Below, piece by piece: positions 9,101-15,744 of a stretch of 64,000 nt of DNA. The notes beneath the pieces are model-generated. The model was not told the DNA's origin. It made no database searches and was given only the letters and a program-made list of their open reading frames with translations. Location of the stretch: contig JBCBMW010000008.1 in NCBI GenBank assembly GCA_039822105.1, positions 1 through 64,000 of the forward strand, given 5' to 3'. Both the position numbers and the translations under genes were made by a program. This DNA is from Parvularcula sp039822105 (lineage in GTDB: Bacteria; Pseudomonadota; Alphaproteobacteria; Caulobacterales; Parvularculaceae). Position 1 is the first letter of the stretch. Each line of letters opens with the position of its first letter.

Positions 9101-9160
9101 TCGTCATCAACCGGAAGCGGGGCCAATGTGCATCTGCGTGTGCCGAGATTTGCTTTCTGA
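6116..9160 (+). CDS. beta-propeller sensor histidine kinase (Reg_prop, Y_Y_Y, HisKA_3, HATPase_c)
   Basis: A 1014-residue membrane sensor. A signal peptide (MSVRTTLCRAIAGCLGLAV...) is followed by a periplasmic part with many two-component-regulator-propeller repeats (such as LWVGTEAGLVRY, IWVGTSDGMAR, IWAGTNRGLFR, ALWIGVAGHGVF), then a Y_Y_Y-like beta-sandwich. One membrane segment lies at about residues 780-805 (FVHVAAGAGGILAVFGLFML). The cytoplasmic part has a HisKA_3 motif ERKRIAQDLHDTFLQDI with phospho-acceptor His at about 826, an N box QEAINNSCKHAHA and a G box SDDGQGFD. It should phosphorylate the NarL-type regulator encoded 75 bases downstream. The ligand is unknown; such propeller sensors in other bacteria read polymers or breakdown products. 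Start chosen at 6116 to give an intact signal peptide. Confidence 0.92.
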   Translation: MSVRTTLCRAIAGCLGLAVSVMLEAAAATPALPCIPAWNGFHGSDDLSSTILSATRGPDGFIYLGGRDALYRLEGGSIQSWLPDFADEQALPAGRIQALLRTDNALWVGTEAGLVRYHPDTDQFTRISLGSSGIKASGISSLAIQDQWIWVGTSDGMARISLAEAEREGFTRAEFLPGSPNEATGLAEIGGTVVIGAEGGLYTYDPGVGFRPLARDVVEQQVTSLTLGPQQRLWISTETMILRSDDETFEGWTIYDHETFPGLPNQEFTGVMFDQWDRLWVASRSGLARWDFDEPEPVPCRSTTTGSDRDQGNSVAFLSNDLGPYMFMGTKGRGAAFAPMTEDISLIIPGTEYNNGLPDTVIWSTAIAPDGRLHTGTTSGLFAEREAGRGAFKAIDPDMLGDLRVYDVFAETSDVIWAGTNRGLFRVEGGEASWVPLVRQADGTAVKPSVYDIRMYSDHLVAGTDSGLFALSRSNASSVFFRTKPDHIAIPPNTTTTDIEGGRIWSSDVLDHRLFVAGNDIAFEADLASGQVVASTNEAVNAGELIVGRIFTITAIDSDRVYLGTEAGLIEASSDFSSFESVNRINSLRLESVMSSGRASDGALWIGVAGHGVFRSDPDTGIWNHITQSDGLITNGASQLGLAFGPQGEVVVSNGTGASVIRRVPHSSNEDIALALHAEDSLRGRSIETQSRLMIGPDDRDLRVHFKIPELLESRMYDISYTFSLHGKADAPQTVKLGEDLMFRSLAPGIYDFVGEVRSTSGYISDPLSFSVQVTPFWWERTFVHVAAGAGGILAVFGLFMLRANAIEHRYKLVADERKRIAQDLHDTFLQDIFGARMIGRSLVDNQSSDDSRSKVEKMMGLLETATGSVRTSVQTLSQLTDVPALSEAIRRCEVPERYGCELDLDVSETGHSWHIGAQRRFFLARIVQEAINNSCKHAHAQHITVRMAWTWKGLDLTVSDDGQGFDVQSEQAKSGFGIGAMKRMAEAARTHFSVSSSTGSGANVHLRVPRFAF

Positions 9161-9179
9161 CCTGGCCATTCGGCCAGGT
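9160..9179 (+). promoter_or_regulatory. hairpin A between sensor kinase and regulator genes
   Basis: Arms ACCTGGCC (9160-9167) and GGCCAGGT (9172-9179) pair perfectly around the loop ATTC, starting on the last base of the kinase stop codon. There is no T tract. A compensated copy is found after the regulator gene (9892-9911). It may be a processing or weak termination hairpin, or a binding dyad for the regulator itself. Confidence 0.6.
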
Positions 9180-9235
9180 ACGCCGCCTGCCCAATGACGG
9201 GCGAAAAATGACAACAAACTATGTAATATAGATCA

Positions 9236-9874
9236 GTGAACCCGAAGCCATCAGAACCCATCTCAATCCTCGTCGCCGACGACCACCCCGTGGTGCGCGA
9301 AGGATTGGCGTCGATCTTCGACCGGGTCGACGGCTTCGCCTGCGCCGCCCAAGCCTCGGGCGTGGAGGAAGCGATCGAGGAGTGGGAGAAGCTTCAGCCG
9401 AAGGTTGGTATCTTTGACCTCCGGATGGCCGACGGCGATGCGGTCAGCGCGATCACCCGCATTCGGAAGAACAATCCCGATGCCCGTATCTTGGTGGTCA
9501 GCTCCTTCGACGGTGATGAAGAAGTCTACCGCACCATGAAAGCTGGCGCATGGGGCTACATGCTCAAGGACAGCCCGCCTGACATGATCGTCAGTGCGGT
9601 GAGGGGTATCGTAGGCGGCCAACGGCATCTACCCGCGAACCTCGCCAGCAAGCTTGCGGAGCGGGTTGGGGAAACAGACCTCTCACCGCGCGAGGTGGAA
9701 ATCCTCACCAAGGCTGCAAGCGGGAAGTCCAATCGAGCGATAGCCGAGAACCTCGGCATCTCTCCGTCCACCATCAAATTCCATCTCAATAACGTTTATT
9801 CGAAGCTTGGCGTTTCATCACGAACGTCGGCGATCTCTCTTGCCGTCAAACGCGGTATCATTTCGATAGATTGA
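9236..9874 (+). CDS. NarL/FixJ-type response regulator
   Basis: A 212-residue regulator beginning with GTG. The receiver domain (about residues 10-125) shows the acidic pair in LVADDHP, phospho-acceptor Asp61 in IFDLRMADG and Lys111 in GYMLKDS. The C-terminal LuxR-type HTH (about 148-208) has LSPREVEILTKAASGKSNRAIAENLGIS and STIKFHLNNVYSKLGV. It is the evident partner of the upstream HisKA_3 kinase. A target is not proven; the catabolic block that starts at 10303 in the same direction is the nearest candidate. The gene is flanked on both sides by the ACCT(G/A)GCC dyads, which could be its own binding sites. Confidence 0.93.
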   Translation: MNPKPSEPISILVADDHPVVREGLASIFDRVDGFACAAQASGVEEAIEEWEKLQPKVGIFDLRMADGDAVSAITRIRKNNPDARILVVSSFDGDEEVYRTMKAGAWGYMLKDSPPDMIVSAVRGIVGGQRHLPANLASKLAERVGETDLSPREVEILTKAASGKSNRAIAENLGISPSTIKFHLNNVYSKLGVSSRTSAISLAVKRGIISID

Positions 9875-9891
9875 ATGGTGGTCAGCTCCAG

Positions 9892-9911
9892 ACCTAGCCA
9901 ATCGGCTAGGT
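9892..9911 (+). promoter_or_regulatory. hairpin B after the regulator gene
   Basis: Arms ACCTAGCC (9892-9899) and GGCTAGGT (9904-9911) pair perfectly around AATC. Compared with hairpin A the fifth pair changes from G-C to A-T on both arms, so pairing is conserved. Position 18 bases after the stop codon suits a terminator or processing site, but there is no T run. Confidence 0.6.
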
Positions 9912-10229
9912 GATACGACCACCCATCTTCCGTAACAAAACGATCTTCCCCTCCCCATAACAGTGAAGCAGGTCGCCGAGCCAAGCCAATAAGACCACCC
10001 AGCGCAAAGGTCCTTTCGACGAACGCGCGGTAGTCTCAAGCGGTGGAACGGCTACCTGCAAGGCACAACAACGCGCGGGAGATCGTTCAGCCATGCCAAC
10101 CCAATCAGTCTTACCAGCATCTTCTCCATTGGGCTGCATCGGTGCCGTCATCCGCTCCGCTGCCTGCGCCTAGCGCTCGTTCAGGTCAGTGCGGGTTCAA
10201 GCCCCCCAATCCCCTCCCGCACTGCCGAC
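9912..10229. other. intergenic stretch without a convincing gene
   Basis: The 428 bases between 9875 and 10302 hold hairpin B, the leader hairpin at 10230-10270 and otherwise no reading frame with coding character. The promoter of the catabolic block probably lies here, but I see no confident -35/-10 pair. Confidence 0.4.
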
Positions 10230-10270
10230 GGCCTGCTGCTCACTGCCCCTCAACTGCTGAGCAGCAGGCC
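10230..10270 (+). promoter_or_regulatory. 13-bp-stem leader hairpin of the isochorismatase-family gene
   Basis: Perfect arms GGCCTGCTGCTCA (10230-10242) and TGAGCAGCAGGCC (10258-10270) enclose a 15-base loop and end 32 bases before the start codon, ahead of the AAGGAAG ribosome binding site. It could be an attenuator, an mRNA-stability element or a DNA operator. No T tract follows. Confidence 0.55.
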
Positions 10271-10302
10271 CAACCCTTCAACCACAACCAAAGGAAGCAA
10301 CC

Positions 10303-10947
10303 ATGACGACCTCCAGTGAAATGCTGACCCCCGACAATTGCGCGCTGGCGCTGATTGATTATCAGCCTGCGATGTACCAGGGCGTCCAAAGCCATGATCG
10401 CCTGTCGGTGATGCACAATGTGCAAACGCTGGCGCGCGCGGCCAAGGTGTTCAACCTGCCGACCGTCTTGACCACAGTGGCCAAGGACAGCTTTTCGGGC
10501 CCATTCATGTCAGAGGTGACAGAGCTGTTCCCTGGTCAAGAGATCATCGATCGGACGTCGATCAACTCATGGCTCGACGGCAACTTCCGCAGTGCGATCG
10601 AAGCGACCGGCCGTAAGAAGATCATTCTCGCCGGGCTTTGGACCAGCGCCTGTGTGTCCTTCCCGACGTTCGACATGTTGGGCGAAGGTTATGACATTTA
10701 TGTGCCTACGGACGCTTGTGGCGACACCTCACCGGAGGCCCATGAACGTGCCGTTCAGCGTCTCGTCCAAGCCGGGGCTGTTCCTGTCACCACGTTCCAA
10801 TCGGTCTTCGAGCTTCAGCAGGACTGGGCGCGCGGCGAAACTTATGACGGTGTGATGGATATCCTCTACCGCCACTCGCCTTACGGCATCCAGGTCCACT
10901 TCTCGAAATGGGCACTGGGCGAACATGCCTCCGAAGGCGGAGCATAA
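10303..10947 (+). CDS. isochorismatase-family hydrolase (YcaC-like)
   Basis: A 214-residue cysteine hydrolase. Asp19 in ALIDYQ and Cys117 in WTSACVSFP are in the expected places, and the DRTSINSWLD segment corresponds to ARPGNINAW of YcaC, so the YcaC subgroup is likely rather than true isochorismatase or nicotinamidase. Enzymes of this fold cleave amide, ester or carbamate bonds; the substrate here is unknown. It opens the plus-strand catabolic block, preceded by a good AAGGAAG ribosome binding site and a strong leader hairpin, and followed by a hairpin at 10957-10983. It may work on products of the downstream amidohydrolases. Confidence 0.85.
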   Translation: MTTSSEMLTPDNCALALIDYQPAMYQGVQSHDRLSVMHNVQTLARAAKVFNLPTVLTTVAKDSFSGPFMSEVTELFPGQEIIDRTSINSWLDGNFRSAIEATGRKKIILAGLWTSACVSFPTFDMLGEGYDIYVPTDACGDTSPEAHERAVQRLVQAGAVPVTTFQSVFELQQDWARGETYDGVMDILYRHSPYGIQVHFSKWALGEHASEGGA

Positions 10948-10956
10948 GCAAAAGAT

Positions 10957-10983
10957 ACGAGCCGTCGTCACGCGGCGGCTCGT
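10957..10983 (+). terminator. hairpin after the isochorismatase-family gene
   Basis: Arms ACGAGCCG (10957-10964) and CGGCTCGT (10976-10983) pair perfectly, nine bases after the stop codon. No T tract follows, so it may act as a partial terminator or a 3' stability hairpin. Confidence 0.5.
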
Positions 10984-11002
10984 CCTCACAGCCTAGACCA
11001 TC

Positions 11003-11012
11003 TTGACGTCAA
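11003..11012 (+). promoter_or_regulatory. TTGACGTCAA palindrome before amidohydrolase 1
   Basis: A perfect 10-bp palindrome lies 42 bases upstream of the amidohydrolase start at 11055. It could be half-sites of a dimeric regulator; by itself a palindrome of this length is weak evidence. Confidence 0.25.
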
Positions 11013-11054
11013 CCGACCGATTTCGTCCGCCACAGCAACTCCAGTGAGGCTTCG

Positions 11055-12923
11055 ATGACTGACCTTATACTGCACAATGGCAAGCTCTCAACGCTGGACC
11101 GGGCCAACCCATCAGCGACCGCCATTGCTATCGAAGATGGCATCATCAAGGCGGTGGGAGGTGACGGGGACGTCCTGAAACTCGCTGGCGAGACCACCAA
11201 GATGATCGATCTTGGCGGCAGGCGCGTCATCCCCGGACTGAACGATAGCCACACGCACCTGATCCGCGGCGGCCTCAGCTTCAACATGGAGCTGCGGTGG
11301 GAGGGCGTTCCCTCTCTTGTCGACGGGCTGAGGATGTTGCGGGAGCAGGCCGATCGTACGCCTGCACCCCAATGGGTGCGTGTTGTTGGCGGTTGGTCAG
11401 AATTTCAGTTCGCCGAACGGCGGCTTCCCACCCTGGACGAGATCAACAAGGCCGCGCCCTCAACGCCGGTCTTTATCCTTCACCTCTACGGACAAGCCCT
11501 CTTGAACCAAGCGGCGATCCGTGTGCTGGGTTTCAACAAAGACACGCCGAACCCGCCTGGGGGCGTGATTGAGCGCGACAGCAAAGGCGAGCCCACGGGC
11601 CTCCTCATTGCGCGCCCGTCCGCGCTCATCCTTTACTCAACCCTCGGCCAAGGGCCGAAGCTTCCGATCGACGAGCAGATCAACTCCACGCGCCACTACA
11701 TGCGAGAGATGAACCGCCTTGGGATCACCAGCGTGATCGACGCAGGCGGCGGCGGACAAAACTATCCTGAGGACTACGATGTCATCCGGCGCCTTCATGA
11801 GGACGGTGATCTGACGGTTCGCATCGCCTACAACCTGTTCGCGCAAAAAGCGGGTTCCGAACTCTCTGACTACGAACATTGGACGCAGATCACGGAGCCC
11901 GGCGCAGGTGACGACATGCTGCGGATGAACGGCGCAGGTGAGAACCTGGCCTGGTCGGCCGCTGACTTTGAGAACTTCCTCGAGCCGCGGCCAGATCTTG
12001 CGCCAGTCATGGAGAAAGAGCTTGAGCCCATTGTTGAGCTGCTCGCCACCAACAAATGGCCCTTCCGGATCCACGCCACCTATGACGAGACAATCGACCG
12101 GTTCCTGAACGTCTTTGAACGGGTGAATGGACGCACGCCCTTTGAAACACGCTTTATCATTGACCACGCTGAGACGATCAGTGAGCGCAACATCGAGCGG
12201 ATCAAAGCACTCGGCGGCGGCATCGCTATCCAGCACCGGATGGCTTTTCAAGGCGAGTACTTCGTGAGCCGCTATGGCGAGCGCGCTGCCGAAGCGACCC
12301 CGCCCGTCGCCAAGATGCTGGAGCAGGACGTCCCCGTGGGAGCCGGCACCGATGCGACGCGAGTCGCGTCTTACAACCCGTGGGTCAGCCTTTACTGGCT
12401 GATCACAGGCAAGACGCTGGGCGGCCTCCGTCTCTACCCGGAGAGCAACACGCTCGACCGGGAATCCGCGCTTAAGCTCTGGACAAAAGGTTCTGCTTGG
12501 TTCTCCGGCGAAGCCGATGTCAAAGGTGCGCTTGTCAAAGGTGAGTATGCGGATCTCGCTGTCCTGTCCGCTGACCTGATGTCTGTGCCGACCGAAGACA
12601 TCAAGTCGATCGAGTCCGTCCTCACTATCACAGGCGGACGGATCGTCTACGGCACATCGGAGTTTAGCGATCTTTCACCGCCCCTTCCGCCGGTTAGCCC
12701 TGCTTGGTCGCCAGTCGACATCTATGGCGGCGCGTGGAATGCGCAGCGCCCGGACGGAAAGCAGGACCTCAACCAGTCGGCCATGACATCCTGTCATGAC
12801 GGATGCAGCAATCATTGCGGCCTGCACGGCCACGACCACGGCATTGCCTGGAACAACCCCATCCCTGTCCAGGACGTCAAAGCGTTCTGGGGCGCCCTCG
12901 GCTGCTCCTGCTTCGCTGTCTAA
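11055..12923 (+). CDS. YtcJ-like amidohydrolase with C-terminal Cys/His-rich tail
   Basis: A 622-residue metal-dependent hydrolase of the amidohydrolase_3/YtcJ group. The metal-site pattern is visible: HTH in NDSHTHL, His in IHATYDE, His in IIDHAE and the catalytic Asp in GTDATRVASYNPW. No signal peptide is present, so it should be cytoplasmic. It is a paralogue of the Tat-exported enzyme at 17075. The last 45 residues form an unusual tail, CHDGCSNHC, then LHGHDHG and finally GALGCSCF, with five Cys and several His, which could bind a further metal or cluster. Substrate unknown; the surrounding molybdenum hydroxylase and porin suggest an aromatic or heterocyclic compound. Well-formed and intact. 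Confidence 0.9.
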   Translation: MTDLILHNGKLSTLDRANPSATAIAIEDGIIKAVGGDGDVLKLAGETTKMIDLGGRRVIPGLNDSHTHLIRGGLSFNMELRWEGVPSLVDGLRMLREQADRTPAPQWVRVVGGWSEFQFAERRLPTLDEINKAAPSTPVFILHLYGQALLNQAAIRVLGFNKDTPNPPGGVIERDSKGEPTGLLIARPSALILYSTLGQGPKLPIDEQINSTRHYMREMNRLGITSVIDAGGGGQNYPEDYDVIRRLHEDGDLTVRIAYNLFAQKAGSELSDYEHWTQITEPGAGDDMLRMNGAGENLAWSAADFENFLEPRPDLAPVMEKELEPIVELLATNKWPFRIHATYDETIDRFLNVFERVNGRTPFETRFIIDHAETISERNIERIKALGGGIAIQHRMAFQGEYFVSRYGERAAEATPPVAKMLEQDVPVGAGTDATRVASYNPWVSLYWLITGKTLGGLRLYPESNTLDRESALKLWTKGSAWFSGEADVKGALVKGEYADLAVLSADLMSVPTEDIKSIESVLTITGGRIVYGTSEFSDLSPPLPPVSPAWSPVDIYGGAWNAQRPDGKQDLNQSAMTSCHDGCSNHCGLHGHDHGIAWNNPIPVQDVKAFWGALGCSCFAV

Positions 12924-12940
12924 ACGAAAGTCTGTACACC

Positions 12941-13240
12941 ATGACTGACATCACCATTGAAAAGATCGACCACGACCATGGCGGCAAGTTCGTTGCGCAT
13001 GTTGCCGGCGAAACAGCGGTCGGAGAACTCTCCTACTCGCGCGTCACTGATGAGTTGATCATCGCCAACCATACAGGCGTGCCTGAAGAGCTTGCTGGCA
13101 AGGGCGTTGCCAAGGCGCTTGCCAACCATCTCATTCAAGACGCACGGGAGAGTGGATACAGGATCGTTCCGCTCTGCCCCTATGTTCGCGCACAAAGCCT
13201 CAAGCATCCCGAATGGGATGACGTCATTGTCCGGAAATAG
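12941..13240 (+). CDS. YjdJ-type GNAT-family N-acetyltransferase
   Basis: A 99-residue single-domain protein of the compact GNAT type (GCN5-related, gNAT/YidJ class): an N-terminal sheet, ELSYSRV, then the acetyl-CoA binding segment VPEELAGKGVAKALANHLIQDARE, and VPLCPYVRA ending in a conserved HPEW. The normal ATG is at 12941, 18 bases after the amidohydrolase stop, and the gene runs directly into the MFS gene, so it belongs to the same operon. The acceptor is unknown; small GNATs of this class have few assigned substrates. It may protect the cell from a toxic amine or be a scaffold-like partner. Confidence 0.85.
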   Translation: MTDITIEKIDHDHGGKFVAHVAGETAVGELSYSRVTDELIIANHTGVPEELAGKGVAKALANHLIQDARESGYRIVPLCPYVRAQSLKHPEWDDVIVRK

Positions 13241-13242
13241 CG

Positions 13243-14859
13243 ATGACGACGACCACCGCCACACGCTCTGAACTTTCGCCTTGGGCACCCTTCGGTCACG
13301 GTGCGTTTTCGCTCCTATGGACAGCCACGCTCATCTCCAACATCGGCACGTGGATGCACGATGTTGGCGCGGGGTGGTTGATGACAACGCTCACCCCGTC
13401 GCCAGCGATCATTGCCTTGGTCCAGGCCGCAACAACGGCTCCCGTTTTCCTCTTCGGTCTGTTCGCAGGCGCCCTGGCCGATAGGCTGGATAAGAAGCGT
13501 CTGCTGATCATCGTGAACGTCGCTATGGTGATCATCGCGTCGCTCTTGGCCATCGCCGTTCAGCTGGAGGTGATGTCTCCAGCCTTGCTTGTCGGGTTCA
13601 CCTTTGCCCTCGGCGCAGGCGCGGCCTTCATCGCGCCAGCTTGGCAGGCCATCGTGCCCAGCCTGGTGTCGCGAGAAGCTCTGAGCTCAGCGATTGCTCT
13701 CAACTCGATGGGCATCAACATCGCACGGGCTGTCGGCCCGGCCATCGCGGGGTTTCTGATTGTTGGTGTCGGCCTCACCGCGCCCTTCATCGCCAATATC
13801 ATCAGCCTGGTGATTATCATCATTGCCTTGGCGATTTGGAAACCTACTGCTGGTCCGGAACGCCGTCTTCCCCCGGAGCCCCTTTTTGGAGCCATGGTAA
13901 CAGGGCTGCGCCATGCCGCATACAACGGGCCGCTCAAGGCGACCCTGCTGCGCGCTCTTGGTTTTTTCCTGTTCGCAAGCGCCTACTGGGCCCTGCTGCC
14001 CCTCATTGCCAAAGGTGTTCCAAGCGGCGGGGCACAGCTCTACGGCATCTTGCTGACCTCAACCGGTGCCGCAGCCGTTGCCGGTGCTCTGACGCTACCA
14101 AAGCTCCGCAAACGCATGAGCAGCGACCTGCTCGTGATCATCGGGTCGCTTGGGACCGCCTTGGCCTTGATCCTCTTTGCCCTCGCGCCCTTTGCGATCA
14201 CAGTTGTGATCGGATCATTGCTTGCTGGCGCCAGTTGGATCGCTGTCTTGACCTCGTTAAACGTCTCGGCACAGACGGCTCTTCCTAACTGGGTCAGGGC
14301 GCGTGGCCTGTCCGTCCTGCTGATGGTGTTCTTCGGTTCCATGACCCTGGGCGCGACGCTGTGGGGGCAGGTCGCTGAACATGCGAGCGTGACTGCCGCG
14401 TTGCTGGCCGCCGCCGTCGGCATCATCGTTCTGATCCCGTTCACACGCAAAGCGCATCTGGGGCAAGGCGAAGATCTTGACCTCACACCATCGATGCATT
14501 GGGCGGCGTTGCCCTCATTGCCGCATGACGAAGACGACCGTGGCCCCGTGCTGATCTTGATCGAGTACCAGATCAACCAGGAGCACACACAAGACTTTCT
14601 CCGTGCCATCCATCAGCTCAAGGACGAGCGCTACCGCGACGGCGCCTATGACTGGGGTATCACCCAGTCGGCGGAAAACTCTTCTCTTTGGACAGAGTAC
14701 TTCTTTGTTTCCAGCTGGCTCGAACACGAACGCCAACATGAACGTGTCACCGCGCATGATCGTGATCTCCAAGACGCAGTGAAGGCGTTTCACACCGGCG
14801 CCGAGCCGCCCCGCGTCAGCCACTTGATCAGTCATAGCACGAAAGGAGCACCGCAGTGA
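13243..14859 (+). CDS. MFS transporter (MFS_3/enterobactin-exporter-like) with C-terminal ferredoxin-like domain
   Basis: A 538-residue protein. Residues about 15-410 carry around twelve hydrophobic segments in MFS order, including the loop motif GALADRLDKKRLL between the second and third. The pattern matches transmembrane secretion effector transporters (PF05977). Residues about 430-538 form a soluble domain (VLILIEYQI...SSLWTEYFFVSSWLEHERQHERVT) that resembles antibiotic-biosynthesis-monooxygenase-like dimeric alpha/beta barrels, a known arrangement in this family. It likely exports a product or toxic intermediate. It starts two bases after the GNAT stop and its stop overlaps the next ATG, indicating tight co-translation. 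Confidence 0.88.
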   Translation: MTTTTATRSELSPWAPFGHGAFSLLWTATLISNIGTWMHDVGAGWLMTTLTPSPAIIALVQAATTAPVFLFGLFAGALADRLDKKRLLIIVNVAMVIIASLLAIAVQLEVMSPALLVGFTFALGAGAAFIAPAWQAIVPSLVSREALSSAIALNSMGINIARAVGPAIAGFLIVGVGLTAPFIANIISLVIIIIALAIWKPTAGPERRLPPEPLFGAMVTGLRHAAYNGPLKATLLRALGFFLFASAYWALLPLIAKGVPSGGAQLYGILLTSTGAAAVAGALTLPKLRKRMSSDLLVIIGSLGTALALILFALAPFAITVVIGSLLAGASWIAVLTSLNVSAQTALPNWVRARGLSVLLMVFFGSMTLGATLWGQVAEHASVTAALLAAAVGIIVLIPFTRKAHLGQGEDLDLTPSMHWAALPSLPHDEDDRGPVLILIEYQINQEHTQDFLRAIHQLKDERYRDGAYDWGITQSAENSSLWTEYFFVSSWLEHERQHERVTAHDRDLQDAVKAFHTGAEPPRVSHLISHSTKGAPQ

Positions 14860-15083
14860 TGAACCTCCGTATCGTGATCGGGTTTGCCCTGGCTTTCTGT
14901 ATAGGCGCGATCTGCCGGATCGCTGGTGTGCCCGTACCCGCGCCACCAGCCATCATCGGAGCGTCGCTGGTCGTCGCCATGACCGTCGGTTTCCTCTTGG
15001 CAGACAAGCGATTAAGCCACCGACCCCACACCCAGACTTCCAATTGCGCCGGCCCCACCGGCGACACATCTAACGCGGCCTAA
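14859..15083 (+). CDS. XapX-domain small membrane protein 1
   Basis: A 74-residue protein with two hydrophobic stretches around the signature VPVPAPPAIIGA, typical of XapX (DUF1427) proteins, plus a polar C-terminal tail. It starts at an ATG sharing one base with the preceding stop codon (TGATG), after a GAAAGGAG ribosome binding site. XapX proteins have no established biochemical role. A second copy follows only 13 bases downstream, which is noteworthy. It should sit in the inner membrane. Confidence 0.85.
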   Translation: MNLRIVIGFALAFCIGAICRIAGVPVPAPPAIIGASLVVAMTVGFLLADKRLSHRPHTQTSNCAGPTGDTSNAA

Positions 15084-15096
15084 AGGAGCTTTGCTG

Positions 15097-15264
15097 ATGA
15101 CTGCATTTCTTGGCCTTCTCCTGGGCCTGACCATCGGTGCAGGCTGCCGGTACTTTGATCTGCCGTTACCAGCCCCTCCGAAGCTCGTCGGTGCCCTGCT
15201 CGTTGTTTTCATGACCGCCGGCTTTGTGATCACTGACGCCATCATTCGTACAGGTTCCTTCTAA
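15097..15264 (+). CDS. XapX-domain small membrane protein 2
   Basis: A 55-residue frame with an AAGGAG ribosome binding site seven bases upstream. It repeats the pattern of the preceding gene: a hydrophobic stretch (FLGLLLGLTIGAGCRYF), the LPLPAPPKLVGA signature and a second hydrophobic stretch (LLVVFMTAGFVITDAI). The central PLPAPP motif and spacing show that the two genes are tandem divergent duplicates. The two products may pair in the membrane. Function unknown. Confidence 0.85.
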   Translation: MTAFLGLLLGLTIGAGCRYFDLPLPAPPKLVGALLVVFMTAGFVITDAIIRTGSF

Positions 15265-15268
15265 AGCG

Positions 15269-15733
15269 ATGACCCACTCGTTCCAAAAATCCAGGTATAC
15301 GGAAGACGGGGGCAGAGGGCCATTCGCCGTCCTATCGCCTGACATGTCACTGCTTTTGCTACGATGCGCGGCAGCGACGCTTTTTGGCTTCAGCGGCTTG
15401 ACCAAAGCGGTCTTCTTTCAAGACGCCGTGGCTGAGTTCGCCGCTTTGAACCTGAGCGTCTTCGTGCTCGTCGCGACAATCGCTGTACAGTCCGTAGGCG
15501 CATTTCTCTTGGCGGTCGGTCATTTCTCTCGCATCGCAGCCCTCGGTCTGGCTGGGTTCACGTTGGTCGCAACACTGGTCGCTCACCCGGTGTGGACGAG
15601 CGCCAACGGCTTTGATCTTCGCCAGACCACGGTCTTTCTTGAGCATCTGGTGATCATTGCGGCGCTCGGCGTGATCGTCGCGCAAGGAAGCGGCCGTTTC
15701 ACCCTGTTCTCTCACCCCGACCCCCGCTTCTAA
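15269..15733 (+). CDS. DoxX-family membrane protein
   Basis: A 154-residue protein with four hydrophobic segments and the DoxX-type sequence LLLLRCAAATLFGFSGLTKAVFF near the first, followed by FLLAVGHFSRIAALGLAGFTLVAT and LEHLVIIAALGVIV. DoxX proteins are small quinone-related or redox-linked membrane proteins, mostly of unknown role. The first 25 residues (MTHSFQKSRY...) are polar and an alternative start Met26 at 15344 would give a compact DoxX core. Lies four bases after the second XapX gene and 11 before the porin gene, clearly within the operon. Confidence 0.8.
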   Translation: MTHSFQKSRYTEDGGRGPFAVLSPDMSLLLLRCAAATLFGFSGLTKAVFFQDAVAEFAALNLSVFVLVATIAVQSVGAFLLAVGHFSRIAALGLAGFTLVATLVAHPVWTSANGFDLRQTTVFLEHLVIIAALGVIVAQGSGRFTLFSHPDPRF

Positions 15734-15744
15734 GGAGACAAGCC

